A DNA stretch of 12,867 nucleotides from the NCBI GenBank assembly GCA_037190665.1, contig JBBCJT010000051.1, forward strand, positions 1-12,867, written 5' to 3'. The stretch is from JBBCJT01 sp037190665. Lineage in GTDB: Bacteria; Pseudomonadota; Alphaproteobacteria; Acetobacterales; Acetobacteraceae. The notes beneath the pieces are model-generated. The model had not been told where the DNA came from. It did no database searches and saw only the letters and a program-made list of their open reading frames with translations. Below, piece by piece: positions 1-7,798 of the stretch (within the stretch, counting starts at the first letter, position 1; the number at the start of each line of letters is the position of its first letter). Made by a program: the position numbers and the translations under genes.

Positions 1-1
1 G

Positions 2-913
2 GGCAGCCAGTTCAAGGGGCCGGCCGCGCGCATCGACCTGATGAAGCAGCATGCCGGCATCGACGTGGTGGCGATGTACCCGGCGGAGAACAAGCTCGGC
101 CCCGGGGCGGACGCCTGGAACTACGACGCGTTCCTCGCCGCTGCCGACAAGTGCAACAAGGCGGGTTTCCCCTTCGCGCTGCCGGCCGGCACGATGAGCG
201 ACGCGACCGACTGGATCGGGTCCATGTTCCGCGCCTTCGATGCCCATCTCGTCGACGAGAAGGGCAACATCACCATCCGCAACAACGATAAGATCAAGGC
301 GGTGATGGACTACTCGAAGCGGTTGTTCCAGCATATCCCGAACGAGATGTTCGCCGCCGACGACGCCACCAACAACCGCGCGCTGATCGCCGGGCGCACC
401 GCCCTGATCTTCAACCCGCCATCGGCCTGGGCGGTCGCCAAACGCGACGCGCCGGATGTCGCGCGGCAGACCTGGCACTTCCCGTCGCCCGCCGGTTCGG
501 CCGGGCGCTTCGTGCCGCACCTGCCGTACTTCTTCGGCCTGTGGAGCTTCAGCCGCAACAAATCCGCCGGCAAGGACCTGCTGGAACACCTCTCGCAGGT
601 CGAGCAGATCAAGAAGATGGTCGACGCATCGGTGGGCTACGACATCCCGGCCTTCGCGAGCATGACCAGCGATATCGACACCTGGGCGACTGTCGAACCG
701 CCGAAGGGCACGGTCTACAACTACCCCGTCCGGCCGCATCACAACGCGGTCGCCTACGTCGCTTATGCACCGGCACCGGCGGAGATCGCGGTGCAGATGT
801 ACAACCAGGGCATCCAGGCGAAGATGATCGCGCGCATGGTCCAGAACAACGAGCCCGTCGACAGGGTGCTCGCCTGGGCCGAGCAGGACGTCGAAGGCTT
901 CAAGCGCGGCTGC
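2..913 (+). CDS. ABC sugar-type importer, substrate-binding protein (3' part; natural stop codon apparently lost)
   Basis: Periplasmic solute-binding protein of the family 1 (UgpB/MalE-like, CUT1) class, which delivers a carbohydrate-like ligand to the two permeases encoded next. The gene enters from the left edge, so the signal peptide and roughly the first third are missing; about 303 residues of the mature C-terminal part are visible. Family-like stretches include WNYDAFLAAADKC, the GRTALIFNPPSAWA segment, FFGLWSFSRNK and the terminal helix around LAWAEQDVEGFKR. Homologous sequence should end at about 910, where related proteins stop. Here the codon at 911 is TGC and no stop occurs in this frame until 1601-1603, deep inside the next gene, so the formal open frame is 2..1603. 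The extra 230 residues are Arg/Ala/Gly-rich and look like an out-of-frame reading of the permease. A TGA to TGC change or a sequencing error is the simplest explanation. The family call is firm; the ligand is unknown. Confidence 0.85.
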
Positions 914-919
914 CCGTGC

Positions 920-949
920 GCCGGGCGGCGGCCTGCACCGCCGCCCGGC
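920..949 (+). promoter_or_regulatory. Perfect intra-operon hairpin between binding protein and permease genes
   Basis: GCCGGGCGGCGG at 920-931 is exactly complementary to 938-949, with a 6-nt loop (CCTGCA). That is a 12-bp, all-G/C stem with no following T-run. It sits between the expected end of the binding-protein gene and the ribosome-binding site of the first permease. In ABC importer operons a stem-loop here often protects the 3' end of the binding-protein message, or attenuates transcription, so that the binding protein is made in excess. That role is inferred. Because the upstream stop is missing, ribosomes would now translate through this stem. Confidence 0.55.
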
Positions 950-977
950 CGCGACGAAACGTCAAGGGAGGCTGCCG

Positions 978-1925
978 ATGGCCGACGGGAATGCCATGAC
1001 CGCGGACGCCATTCCTGTCGCCGCGGGGCAGCGGCGTGCGGGGGCGTTGCAACGCCTGGCGCGGCGACGTTCCACGCTCGCCTTTTTCATGACGCTGCCG
1101 CTGCTGGCGATCGTCCTCGGCCTCGTCGCCTATCCGTTCTTCTACGCGATCTACCTGTCCATGCTGAACAAGCGCATGACGCGCTTCATCGGCCTGGAGA
1201 ACTTCTCCTTCCTGCTGACCCGCGAGACGTTCTTGGGGGTCATCTGGCAATCGGTGATCTTCGCGGTCGGTGCTGTGATCGCCAAGGCGCTGATCGGTTT
1301 CATCCTCGCGCATGTGCTGCACGCGCTGCCGGCCAAGGGGCAGCGCAAGTGGCGCGGGCTGCTGCTGGTCCCGTGGGTGATCCCGCCGGCGATCTCCACG
1401 CTCGCCTGGTGGTGGCTGTTCGACCCGTCCTACTCGGCCTTCAACTGGCTGCTGAACACGGTCGGCGTGCCGCCGGTGGCCTGGCTGGGCGAGCCGGGAT
1501 GGGCGCGGTTCTCGGTGATCCTGGTCAATGTCTGGTACGGCGCGCCGTTCTTCATGATCATGTATCTCGCGGCGCTGAAATCGGTGCCCGACCAGCTCTA
1601 TGAGGCGGCCGCGATCGACGGCGCCTCGGGCTGGCAGAAGCTGCGCTACGTGACGATCCCGATGATGAAGAACATCATCATGATCACGGTGCTGTTCAGC
1701 CTGATCGTCACCTTCGCGAATTTCGACATCGTGCGGATCCTCACCAACGGCGGCCCGCAGGACAAGACGCACATCTTCGGCACCTACGCCTTCCAGGTGG
1801 GCATCCAGTCCGGCGACATCCCGCTCGGCTCCGCGGTCAGCCTGTTCATGTTCCCCTTCCTCGCGATCTTCGCGATCTTCGTGCTGCGGGACGTGACGAA
1901 GCGGAACAAGGAGATGGCCGGATGA
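978..1925 (+). CDS. ABC sugar-type importer, permease (MalF/UgpA-like)
   Basis: Inner-membrane subunit of a carbohydrate-type (CUT1) ABC importer, 315 aa. After a basic cytoplasmic N-terminus (residues 1-33) there are about six hydrophobic segments, near residues 36-58, 88-112, 126-147, 176-198, 232-254 and 283-303. The EAA loop that docks on the ATPase is intact: E209-A-A-A-I-D-G-A, followed by WQKLRYVTIPMM. Length and segment layout match MalF/UgpA-type partners without the long MalF periplasmic insert. The ATG at 978 is preceded by AAGGGAGG at 964-971, a strong ribosome-binding site at normal spacing, so it is preferred over the in-frame ATG at 996. The stop overlaps the next start as ATGA, implying coupled synthesis of the two permeases. 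The 5' two thirds are overlapped by the runaway frame of the upstream gene. Confidence 0.95.
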   Translation: MADGNAMTADAIPVAAGQRRAGALQRLARRRSTLAFFMTLPLLAIVLGLVAYPFFYAIYLSMLNKRMTRFIGLENFSFLLTRETFLGVIWQSVIFAVGAVIAKALIGFILAHVLHALPAKGQRKWRGLLLVPWVIPPAISTLAWWWLFDPSYSAFNWLLNTVGVPPVAWLGEPGWARFSVILVNVWYGAPFFMIMYLAALKSVPDQLYEAAAIDGASGWQKLRYVTIPMMKNIIMITVLFSLIVTFANFDIVRILTNGGPQDKTHIFGTYAFQVGIQSGDIPLGSAVSLFMFPFLAIFAIFVLRDVTKRNKEMAG

Positions 1926-2821
1926 GCGGCGCGACGGTCACGGCCGGCACTGCCCGGTCCGCCTACCACGGCGCCGGCAGCCTGAAGCGCGAACGCCGCT
2001 GGGCGCTGATCGGGGCCTACATCGCGCTGGCGGTGTTCGTGGTGTTCTTCATCACGCCGCCCTTCCACATGCTGATGACCAGCTTGAAGAGCAGTGCCGA
2101 GATCGCCGACCTGAAGGGCAATCCCTGGATCGTCAGCAGGCCGACACTGTCGAACTACTGGGAGCTGCTGACTCAGGGCAACTACATCGTCCACTTCCGC
2201 AATTCGCTGATCGTCACCCTGTCGGTGGTGGCGATCACGATGGTGGTCAGCACGGTCGCGGCCTTCGCGCTGTCGCGCATGCGGTTCTGGGGCAGCACCG
2301 CGCTCGCCACCGGCGTCTTCCTCACCTACCTGGTGCCGGAGACGCTGCTGTTCATCCCGCTGTTCCAGATCCTCGGCGGCATCGGGCTGTACAACAACCT
2401 GCTGGCGATGATCCTGATCTACCCGACGCTGACGGTGCCCTTCTGCACCTGGATCATGATCGGGTATTTCAGCTCCATCCCGAAGGAGCTGGACGAGGCG
2501 GCGCTGATCGATGGGGCGAACCACTTCCAGATGCTGTGGCGGATCTTCATCCCGGTCGCGCTGCCGGGGATCCTGGCGGCGATGATCTTCGCCTTCACCG
2601 TGTCCTGGGCGCAGTTCCTGTACCCGATGGCCTTTCTCGTCAGCTCCGAGAAGATGGTGCTGACGGTCGGCATCGTATCCGATCTGATCCGCGGCGATAC
2701 GTTCGCCTGGGGCAAGATCATGGCCGGCGCGCTGATGGCGGCCGCTCCGCCGTTGCTCGTCTATGCCTTCCTGATGGATTACTACATCGCCGGGCTGACG
2801 GCCGGCGCAACGAAAGGGTGA
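1922..2821 (+). CDS. ABC sugar-type importer, permease (MalG/UgpE-like)
   Basis: Second inner-membrane subunit, 299 aa, pairing with the preceding MalF-like protein. The N-terminal segment (about residues 27-49) is followed by the usual MalG pattern: the FRNSLIVTL stretch at 92-100, further hydrophobic segments near 98-118, 129-152, 158-180, 210-232 and 263-288, and the EAA loop beginning at E192 (DEAALIDGA). The C-terminus GLTAGATKG is the typical end of MalG-family permeases, so the gene is complete. The start codon overlaps the previous stop by 4 bp (ATGA at 1922-1925), and AAGGAG at 1908-1913 lies 8 nt upstream. It ends 7 nt before the ATPase gene. The substrate cannot be read from this protein. 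Confidence 0.95.
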   Translation: MSGATVTAGTARSAYHGAGSLKRERRWALIGAYIALAVFVVFFITPPFHMLMTSLKSSAEIADLKGNPWIVSRPTLSNYWELLTQGNYIVHFRNSLIVTLSVVAITMVVSTVAAFALSRMRFWGSTALATGVFLTYLVPETLLFIPLFQILGGIGLYNNLLAMILIYPTLTVPFCTWIMIGYFSSIPKELDEAALIDGANHFQMLWRIFIPVALPGILAAMIFAFTVSWAQFLYPMAFLVSSEKMVLTVGIVSDLIRGDTFAWGKIMAGALMAAAPPLLVYAFLMDYYIAGLTAGATKG

Positions 2822-2828
2822 GCGAAGG

Positions 2829-3929
<1,101 letters not shown>

Positions 3930-3932
3930 GCC

Positions 3933-4688
3933 GTGAAGGACAAGATCGTCTGGGTCACCGGCGCGGGGTCGGGGATCGGCCGCGCCATGGCCGTCGCCTT
4001 CGCCAGGGAGGGTGCAAAGGTCGCGCTGACCGGCCGCACCGTCGCGGCGCTTGAGGAGACGGCGGCGATGCTGCCGGCCGGGCATGCGCTGGTCGCGCCC
4101 GCCGACGTGACGGACGCCAAGGCCATCGCGGCCGCGCACCGCACCATCGTCGCCGCGTTCGGCGAGGTGGACGTGCTGGTGAACAACGCCGGCTTCAACC
4201 TGCCCAACCGGCACTGGCGCGAGATCACGCCCGACGGCGCCGGCCAGATCATCGACGCCAATTTGCGCGGCCCGGTGATCTGCTCGCTCGCCGTGCTCCC
4301 GGCGATGCGCAAGCGCGGGCAGGGGTTGCTGATCCATGTCGCGTCCTTCGCCGGCCAGCAGATCGGCCTCGTGTCCGGACCGATCTACACCGCGTCCAAG
4401 CACGGGGCGGTGGCGATGTCGGCGACGATCAACGCCGAGGAAGGCATCCACGGCATCCGCAGCGTCTGCATCAGCCCCGGCGAGGTGGACACGCCGATCC
4501 TCGCGAAGCGGCCGGTCAAGCTGTCGCCCGAGGACCTCGCCAAGGTGCTGAAGCCGGAGGACGTGGCCGACTGCGCCATCTTCGCAGCCCGCATGCATCC
4601 GCGTGCCTGTCCCATGGAGATCGTATTGGTCCCCACGGACAACAACACCTACCGTGGCGGAGCGCAGGCGATCGCCGCGCGGCCCTGA
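3933..4688 (+). CDS. SDR family NAD(P)-dependent oxidoreductase
   Basis: Classical short-chain dehydrogenase/reductase, 251 aa, expected to be a soluble cytoplasmic enzyme oxidising an alcohol or reducing a carbonyl. The cofactor loop TGAGSGIG is at 9-16, NNAG at 84-87, and the catalytic set Asn110, Ser138, Tyr152 and Lys156 (YTASK) is complete, followed by the SPGEVDTP segment at 181-188. TGRT at 33-36 follows the second strand where the NAD/NADP-determining residue sits; an Arg at 35 rather than an acidic residue leans toward NADP, which is an inference. It starts with GTG at 3933, only 3 nt after the ATPase stop. The next Met (residue 19) lies inside the cofactor fold, so GTG is the only sensible start. 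No good ribosome-binding site is visible, which suggests coupling to the ATPase gene. Its position indicates action on the imported compound or a derivative. Confidence 0.93.
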   Translation: MKDKIVWVTGAGSGIGRAMAVAFAREGAKVALTGRTVAALEETAAMLPAGHALVAPADVTDAKAIAAAHRTIVAAFGEVDVLVNNAGFNLPNRHWREITPDGAGQIIDANLRGPVICSLAVLPAMRKRGQGLLIHVASFAGQQIGLVSGPIYTASKHGAVAMSATINAEEGIHGIRSVCISPGEVDTPILAKRPVKLSPEDLAKVLKPEDVADCAIFAARMHPRACPMEIVLVPTDNNTYRGGAQAIAARP

Positions 4689-4709
4689 CCCCGGAGAGAA
4701 GATCGAAAG

Positions 4710-5806
4710 ATGGATGCGCTGCCCACCGTGACGATCGCGGCCGATGCGCTGCGCGACTACGTCGCCCGTATCTTCGTCGCCGCCGGGACCGACCGGGCGG
4801 AGGGCGAGCGGATCGGCCGCTACCTCGTCGCCGCCAACCTCGCCGGCCATGACAGCCACGGCGTGATCCGCGTGCCGCGCTACGTGCAGAACCTGCGCGA
4901 TGGCGACACGAAGGCAGGGCAGACGATCAGCGTGGTGATCGACGGGCCGACGCATGCGGTGGTGGACGGCAACAACGGCTTCGGCCAGACCGTCACGCCG
5001 CAGGCCGTGGCCTTCGGCATCGACAAGGCGCGCAAGACCGGCATGGCGGTCGTCGGGCTGCGCAACGCCGCCCATATCGGCCGCATCGGCGACTGGGCCG
5101 AGCAGGCGATCGACGCCGGCATGGTCTCCATCCACTTCGTCAACGTCGCCGGCGGCGCGCTGGTCGCCCCCTATGGCGGGGTGGAGCGGCGCTTCTCGAC
5201 CAACCCGTTCTGCATCGGCGTGCCGCTGAAGGGCCGCCCGCCGCTGCTGATGGACATGGCGACCTCGCTGGTGGCCGAGGGCAAGGTGCTGGTCGCCTCC
5301 AACGGCGGCAAGCCGGTGCCGAAGGACAGCCTGATCGACGCGGACGGCGCGATCAGCGGCGATCCCTCGGTGCTGTACGGGCCGATCGCGGGCACGATGG
5401 TGCGCGACGCCAAGTCCGGCACCGGCGCGCTGCGCGCCTTCGGCGAGCACAAGGGATCCGCCATCGCCTTCATGTGCGAGATCCTCGCCGGCGTGCTGAT
5501 CGGCGCTGCGACCTCCAGCCCGATCCCCGACGGCAGGCGGCGCATCACCAACGGCATGCTGTCCTTCTACCTGCAGCCGGAAGCCTTCGGCGGCGCGGAC
5601 CGTTTCGCGGAGATGGCGGCCGAGTACGCCGACCACGTGAAGTCCTCCCGCCCCGCGGTGGCGGGCGGCGAGGTGCTGGTTCCGGGCGAGCCGGAAGCAC
5701 GCAACCGCGCGCATCGCAGCGTGCACGGCATTCCGGTGCAGGCTGACACTTGGGCCGCGATCCGCGCGGCGGCCGAACCGCTCGGCGTCGCTGTCCCGCC
5801 GGTCGC

Positions 5807-5810
<4 letters not shown>
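4710..5810 (+). CDS. Ldh2 (malate/L-lactate/YiaK-type) family NAD(P)-dependent oxidoreductase
   Basis: Member of the LDH2 family, 366 aa, a non-Rossmann NAD(P)-dependent group that includes archaeal-type malate dehydrogenase, ureidoglycolate dehydrogenase, sulfolactate dehydrogenase and 2,3-diketogulonate reductase (YiaK). These interconvert 2-hydroxy acids and 2-oxo acids. Hallmarks visible are GHDSHGVIRVPRY at 46-58 with the invariant His50 proposed as general acid/base, DGNNGFGQ at 86-93, AAHIGRIGDWAE at 120-131, APYGG at 153-157, STNPFCIGVP at 163-172 and FGEHKGS at 244-250 in the dinucleotide-binding part. The C-terminal VPGEPE region at 324-329 is also typical. The ATG at 4710 has GGAGAGAA at 4693-4700, 9 nt upstream. 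Its stop overlaps the next start (GTGA), so it is coupled to the following SDR. The exact 2-hydroxy acid cannot be assigned. Confidence 0.92.
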
Positions 5811-6568
<758 letters not shown>

Positions 6569-6571
<3 letters not shown>

Positions 6572-6598
6572 GGGCGCCTCATGCGGGTCGGCCCCTTA
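6569..6598 (+). terminator. Weak imperfect hairpin at the end of the plus-strand operon
   Basis: TAAGGG at 6569-6574, which includes the stop codon, can pair with CCCTTA at 6593-6598. The stem can be extended by three G/C pairs past a bulged C at 6575. There is no T-run after it, so it is at best a partial terminator or a 3'-end stabiliser. Confidence 0.25.
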
Positions 6599-6603
6599 GC
6601 TGA

Positions 6604-6674
6604 CCCGGCAGGAGCCACGGGCAGCGCTGACCCTCTCTCCCGAAAGCGGTGGAGCGGGTGTGATTCCTGCCGGG
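6604..6674. repeat. 10-bp inverted repeat pair
   Basis: CCCGGCAGGA at 6604-6613 is exactly complementary to TCCTGCCGGG at 6665-6674, with 51 nt between the arms. The enclosed segment contains a CCCTCTCTCCCG tract similar to the neighbouring palindrome. No function can be assigned from one copy; the arms could be the ends of a small repeat element. Confidence 0.5.
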
Positions 6675-6707
6675 CGATAGGCGTGAACCTCAGCTCCCGT
6701 ACTCTTC

Positions 6708-6809
6708 GTCGAAAAGCGTCTTCTCCCTCTCCCGCCTGCGGGAGAGGGCCGGGGTGAGGGTCGGCGCCACCTGCGGGACGCCCTCTCTCATACCGACCAG
6801 CTTTTCGAC
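6708..6809. repeat. Nested inverted-repeat element (outer arms GTCGAAAAGC)
   Basis: GTCGAAAAGC at 6708-6717 is matched by its exact reverse complement at 6800-6809. Between the arms lie the CCCTCTCCCGC palindrome and a 9-bp direct repeat CCTGCGGGA. Outer arms around an inner palindrome are the layout of REP-like or MITE-like intergenic elements. There is no transposase here, and no target-site duplication was identified. Confidence 0.5.
6725..6748. repeat. CCCTCTCCCGC/GCGGGAGAGGG intergenic palindrome
   Basis: CCCTCTCCCGC at 6725-6735 pairs perfectly with 6738-6748 across only 2 nt. A GGGGTGAGGG tail follows at 6751-6760. Palindromes of this sequence type are very common between genes in proteobacteria, and they give false peptide translations containing LTPALS. 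Lying between convergent genes, it could end transcription from both sides, although neither side has a T-run. Confidence 0.7.
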
Positions 6810-6851
6810 TGGCTCGCCGTCGCCGATGCGAAGGTCATTGGCAAGGCTCGG

Positions 6852-6869
6852 CCGCATCAGCTCATGCGG
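6852..6869 (-). terminator. Small hairpin over the thiM stop codon
   Basis: On the minus strand CCGCAT pairs with ATGCGG across a 6-nt loop, spanning the thiM stop codon at 6862-6864. It is short and has no T-run after it, so a terminator role is only tentative. Confidence 0.2.
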
Positions 6870-7656
6870 GCGTGATTCTTCCCCCCGCATCGAGCGCGTC
6901 GCCACGGAGAGCATGCAGCGCATCGAGAAAGCGAACCGCGAAGGAGCCCGGCCCGTTCGCGCCGGGCTCCGCCGCGGCCCCCGCGGCCGCGAAAACGGCG
7001 AGGGCCGTGACCGTCGCATCGAACGGCTCCTCCGGCGCAACCGCCGCGAAGGCGCCGACCAGCGCGGTCAGCGAACACCCCAGCGCCGTCACCTTCGGCA
7101 TCAGCGCCGAGCCACCGAAGATGCGCACCGCCCTGCTGCCATCGGTGACGAAATCCACCGGCCCGGTGACGGCGACGACCGCGCCCTGCGCCTCGGCCAG
7201 CCGCCGCGCCGCTTCCTCGGCCCTTTCGACCGGATCGCCGCTGTCCACGCCCTGCCCCGCGCTCTGCCCGCCGCCGAGCGCGATGATCTCGGAGGCGTTG
7301 CCGCGGATGATCGTGGGCTTCAGCCCAAGAAGCTCGGCCACCGCCCGCCGGCGGAAGTCCGTGGCGAAATGGGCGACCGGATCGAGCACCCACGGCTTGC
7401 CGGCCCCGGCCGCGCCCTTCGCCGCCGCCTTCATCCCGGCGATCCATGCCGGCGACAGGGTGCCGATGTTGATGGTCAGCGCGCCGGCCAGAGCGGCGAA
7501 CTCCCCGGCTTCCTCTTCCGCGTGCACCATGGCCGGCGAGGCGCCCGCGGCCAGAAGCACATTGGCCGCGATGTTCATCGCCACGTAGTTGGTGATGCAC
7601 TGCACAAGCGGGGCGGTCTGGTGCACGCGCGCGAACAGGAGGGACGGCATCGTCAT
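6862..7656 (-). CDS. thiM: Hydroxyethylthiazole kinase
   Basis: Phosphorylates 4-methyl-5-(2-hydroxyethyl)thiazole with ATP, salvaging the thiazole half of thiamine. It is a cytoplasmic ribokinase-fold enzyme; 264 aa is the normal length. Family segments are PLVQCITNYV at 16-25, LLAAGASPAM at 34-43, the INIGTL strand at 62-67, LDPVA at 91-95, IIRGNASEI at 116-124, VAVTGPVDFVTDG at 161-173 and TALGCSLTA at 190-198, where Cys194 corresponds to the conserved cysteine near the catalytic site. The more usual TGTGC reads TALGC, and the usual DPVG-type loop reads DPVAHFATDF, so it is a divergent member. The ATG at 7656 is favoured over the ATG at 7650 because AGGAAG (7665-7670) lies 8 nt upstream. 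No thiD or thiE is adjacent and no TPP riboswitch is recognisable upstream. It lies 142 nt after guaA on the same strand. Confidence 0.94.
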   Translation of the reverse strand: MTMPSLLFARVHQTAPLVQCITNYVAMNIAANVLLAAGASPAMVHAEEEAGEFAALAGALTINIGTLSPAWIAGMKAAAKGAAGAGKPWVLDPVAHFATDFRRRAVAELLGLKPTIIRGNASEIIALGGGQSAGQGVDSGDPVERAEEAARRLAEAQGAVVAVTGPVDFVTDGSRAVRIFGGSALMPKVTALGCSLTALVGAFAAVAPEEPFDATVTALAVFAAAGAAAEPGANGPGSFAVRFLDALHALRGDALDAGGRITPA

Positions 7657-7659
7657 CGC

Positions 7660-7719
7660 TCAGGCTTCCTGCCGGACAGGCATATGGAGGTGGTCGTCCC
7701 CGCGATATCTTTCCACCAT
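7660..7719 (-). CDS. Possible 19-aa short ORF just upstream of thiM
   Basis: The minus strand reads ATG (7719-7717) to TGA (7662-7660), encoding MVERYRGDDHLHMPVRQEA. A strong ribosome-binding site, AAGGAGG (7730-7736), lies 10 nt upstream, and the stop is only 3 nt before the thiM ATG, so the two could be translationally coupled. The same frame stays open upstream to a TGA at 7773-7771, and that part (FRVIGPQGGIP before the Met) also looks protein-like. It may therefore be the tail of a decayed gene rather than a true leader peptide. I recognise no homologue. It is too short for coding statistics to decide. Confidence 0.35.
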   Translation of the reverse strand: MVERYRGDDHLHMPVRQEA

Positions 7720-7729
7720 CGCCGGTATG

Positions 7730-7736
7730 CCTCCTT
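7730..7736 (-). promoter_or_regulatory. Strong Shine-Dalgarno AAGGAGG before the short ORF
   Basis: This is the closest match to the anti-Shine-Dalgarno complement in the guaA-thiM gap. It is too far from thiM (over 70 nt) to serve it directly but is well placed for the ATG at 7719. It is the main support for translation of the short ORF. Confidence 0.4.
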
Positions 7737-7743
7737 GCGGGCC

Positions 7744-7772
7744 GATGACCCGGAACCCGCGCCCGGGTCGTC
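7744..7772 (-). terminator. Strong G/C hairpin downstream of guaA
   Basis: GATGACCCGG (7744-7753) pairs with CCGGGTCGTC (7763-7772) over 10 bp with one G-T wobble and a 9-nt loop. It begins 26 nt past the guaA stop on the minus strand. There is no T-run, so it could be a factor-dependent end, an mRNA 3' stabiliser, or an attenuator ahead of thiM. Confidence 0.4.
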
Positions 7773-7773
7773 A

Positions 7774-7791
7774 GGCTACTCGGAAGTAGTC
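7774..7791 (-). terminator. Short tetraloop hairpin right after guaA
   Basis: A 7-bp stem (7774-7780 with 7785-7791, one G-T wobble) closes a tetraloop that reads TCCG on the minus strand. It begins 7 nt past the guaA stop codon. With the next hairpin it forms a tandem pair in the guaA-thiM gap. Weak alone; the tandem arrangement suggests a partial transcription end. Confidence 0.3.
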
Positions 7792-7798
7792 GACGTCC

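Larger units (their letters stand above)
6572..6861. other. Convergent intergenic region rich in inverted repeats
   Basis: This 290-bp stretch separates the 3' ends of the two operons. It carries no convincing gene. It holds a 10-bp inverted repeat (6604-6613 with 6665-6674), a second 10-bp inverted repeat (6708-6717 with 6800-6809), an 11-bp palindrome inside the second pair, a 9-bp direct repeat CCTGCGGGA (6735-6743 and 6770-6778), and three imperfect CCCTCTC-type tracts starting at 6631, 6725 and 6781. The likely roles are bidirectional transcription end and a scattered intergenic repeat element. Confidence 0.6.

Noticed and set aside
5750..5806. Upstream ATG start for the HSD10-like SDR
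   Set aside because: It would add 19 residues (GRDPRGGRTARRR and so on) that overlap the end of the LDH2 gene and do not look like the family. The GTG at 5807 overlapping the stop gives the normal N-terminus.
6690..7040. Minus-strand open frame of 116 codons across the convergent gap, ending in LTPALSRRRERE
   Set aside because: The C-terminus is the known false translation of the CCCTCTCCCGC palindrome, and the N-terminal half is an out-of-frame reading of thiM.
7657..7798. TPP riboswitch upstream of thiM
   Set aside because: GGCATACCGGCG faintly resembles the 3' core of a thi-box, but the CTGAGA and ACCTGATC elements are absent by eye. A covariance-model search would settle it.
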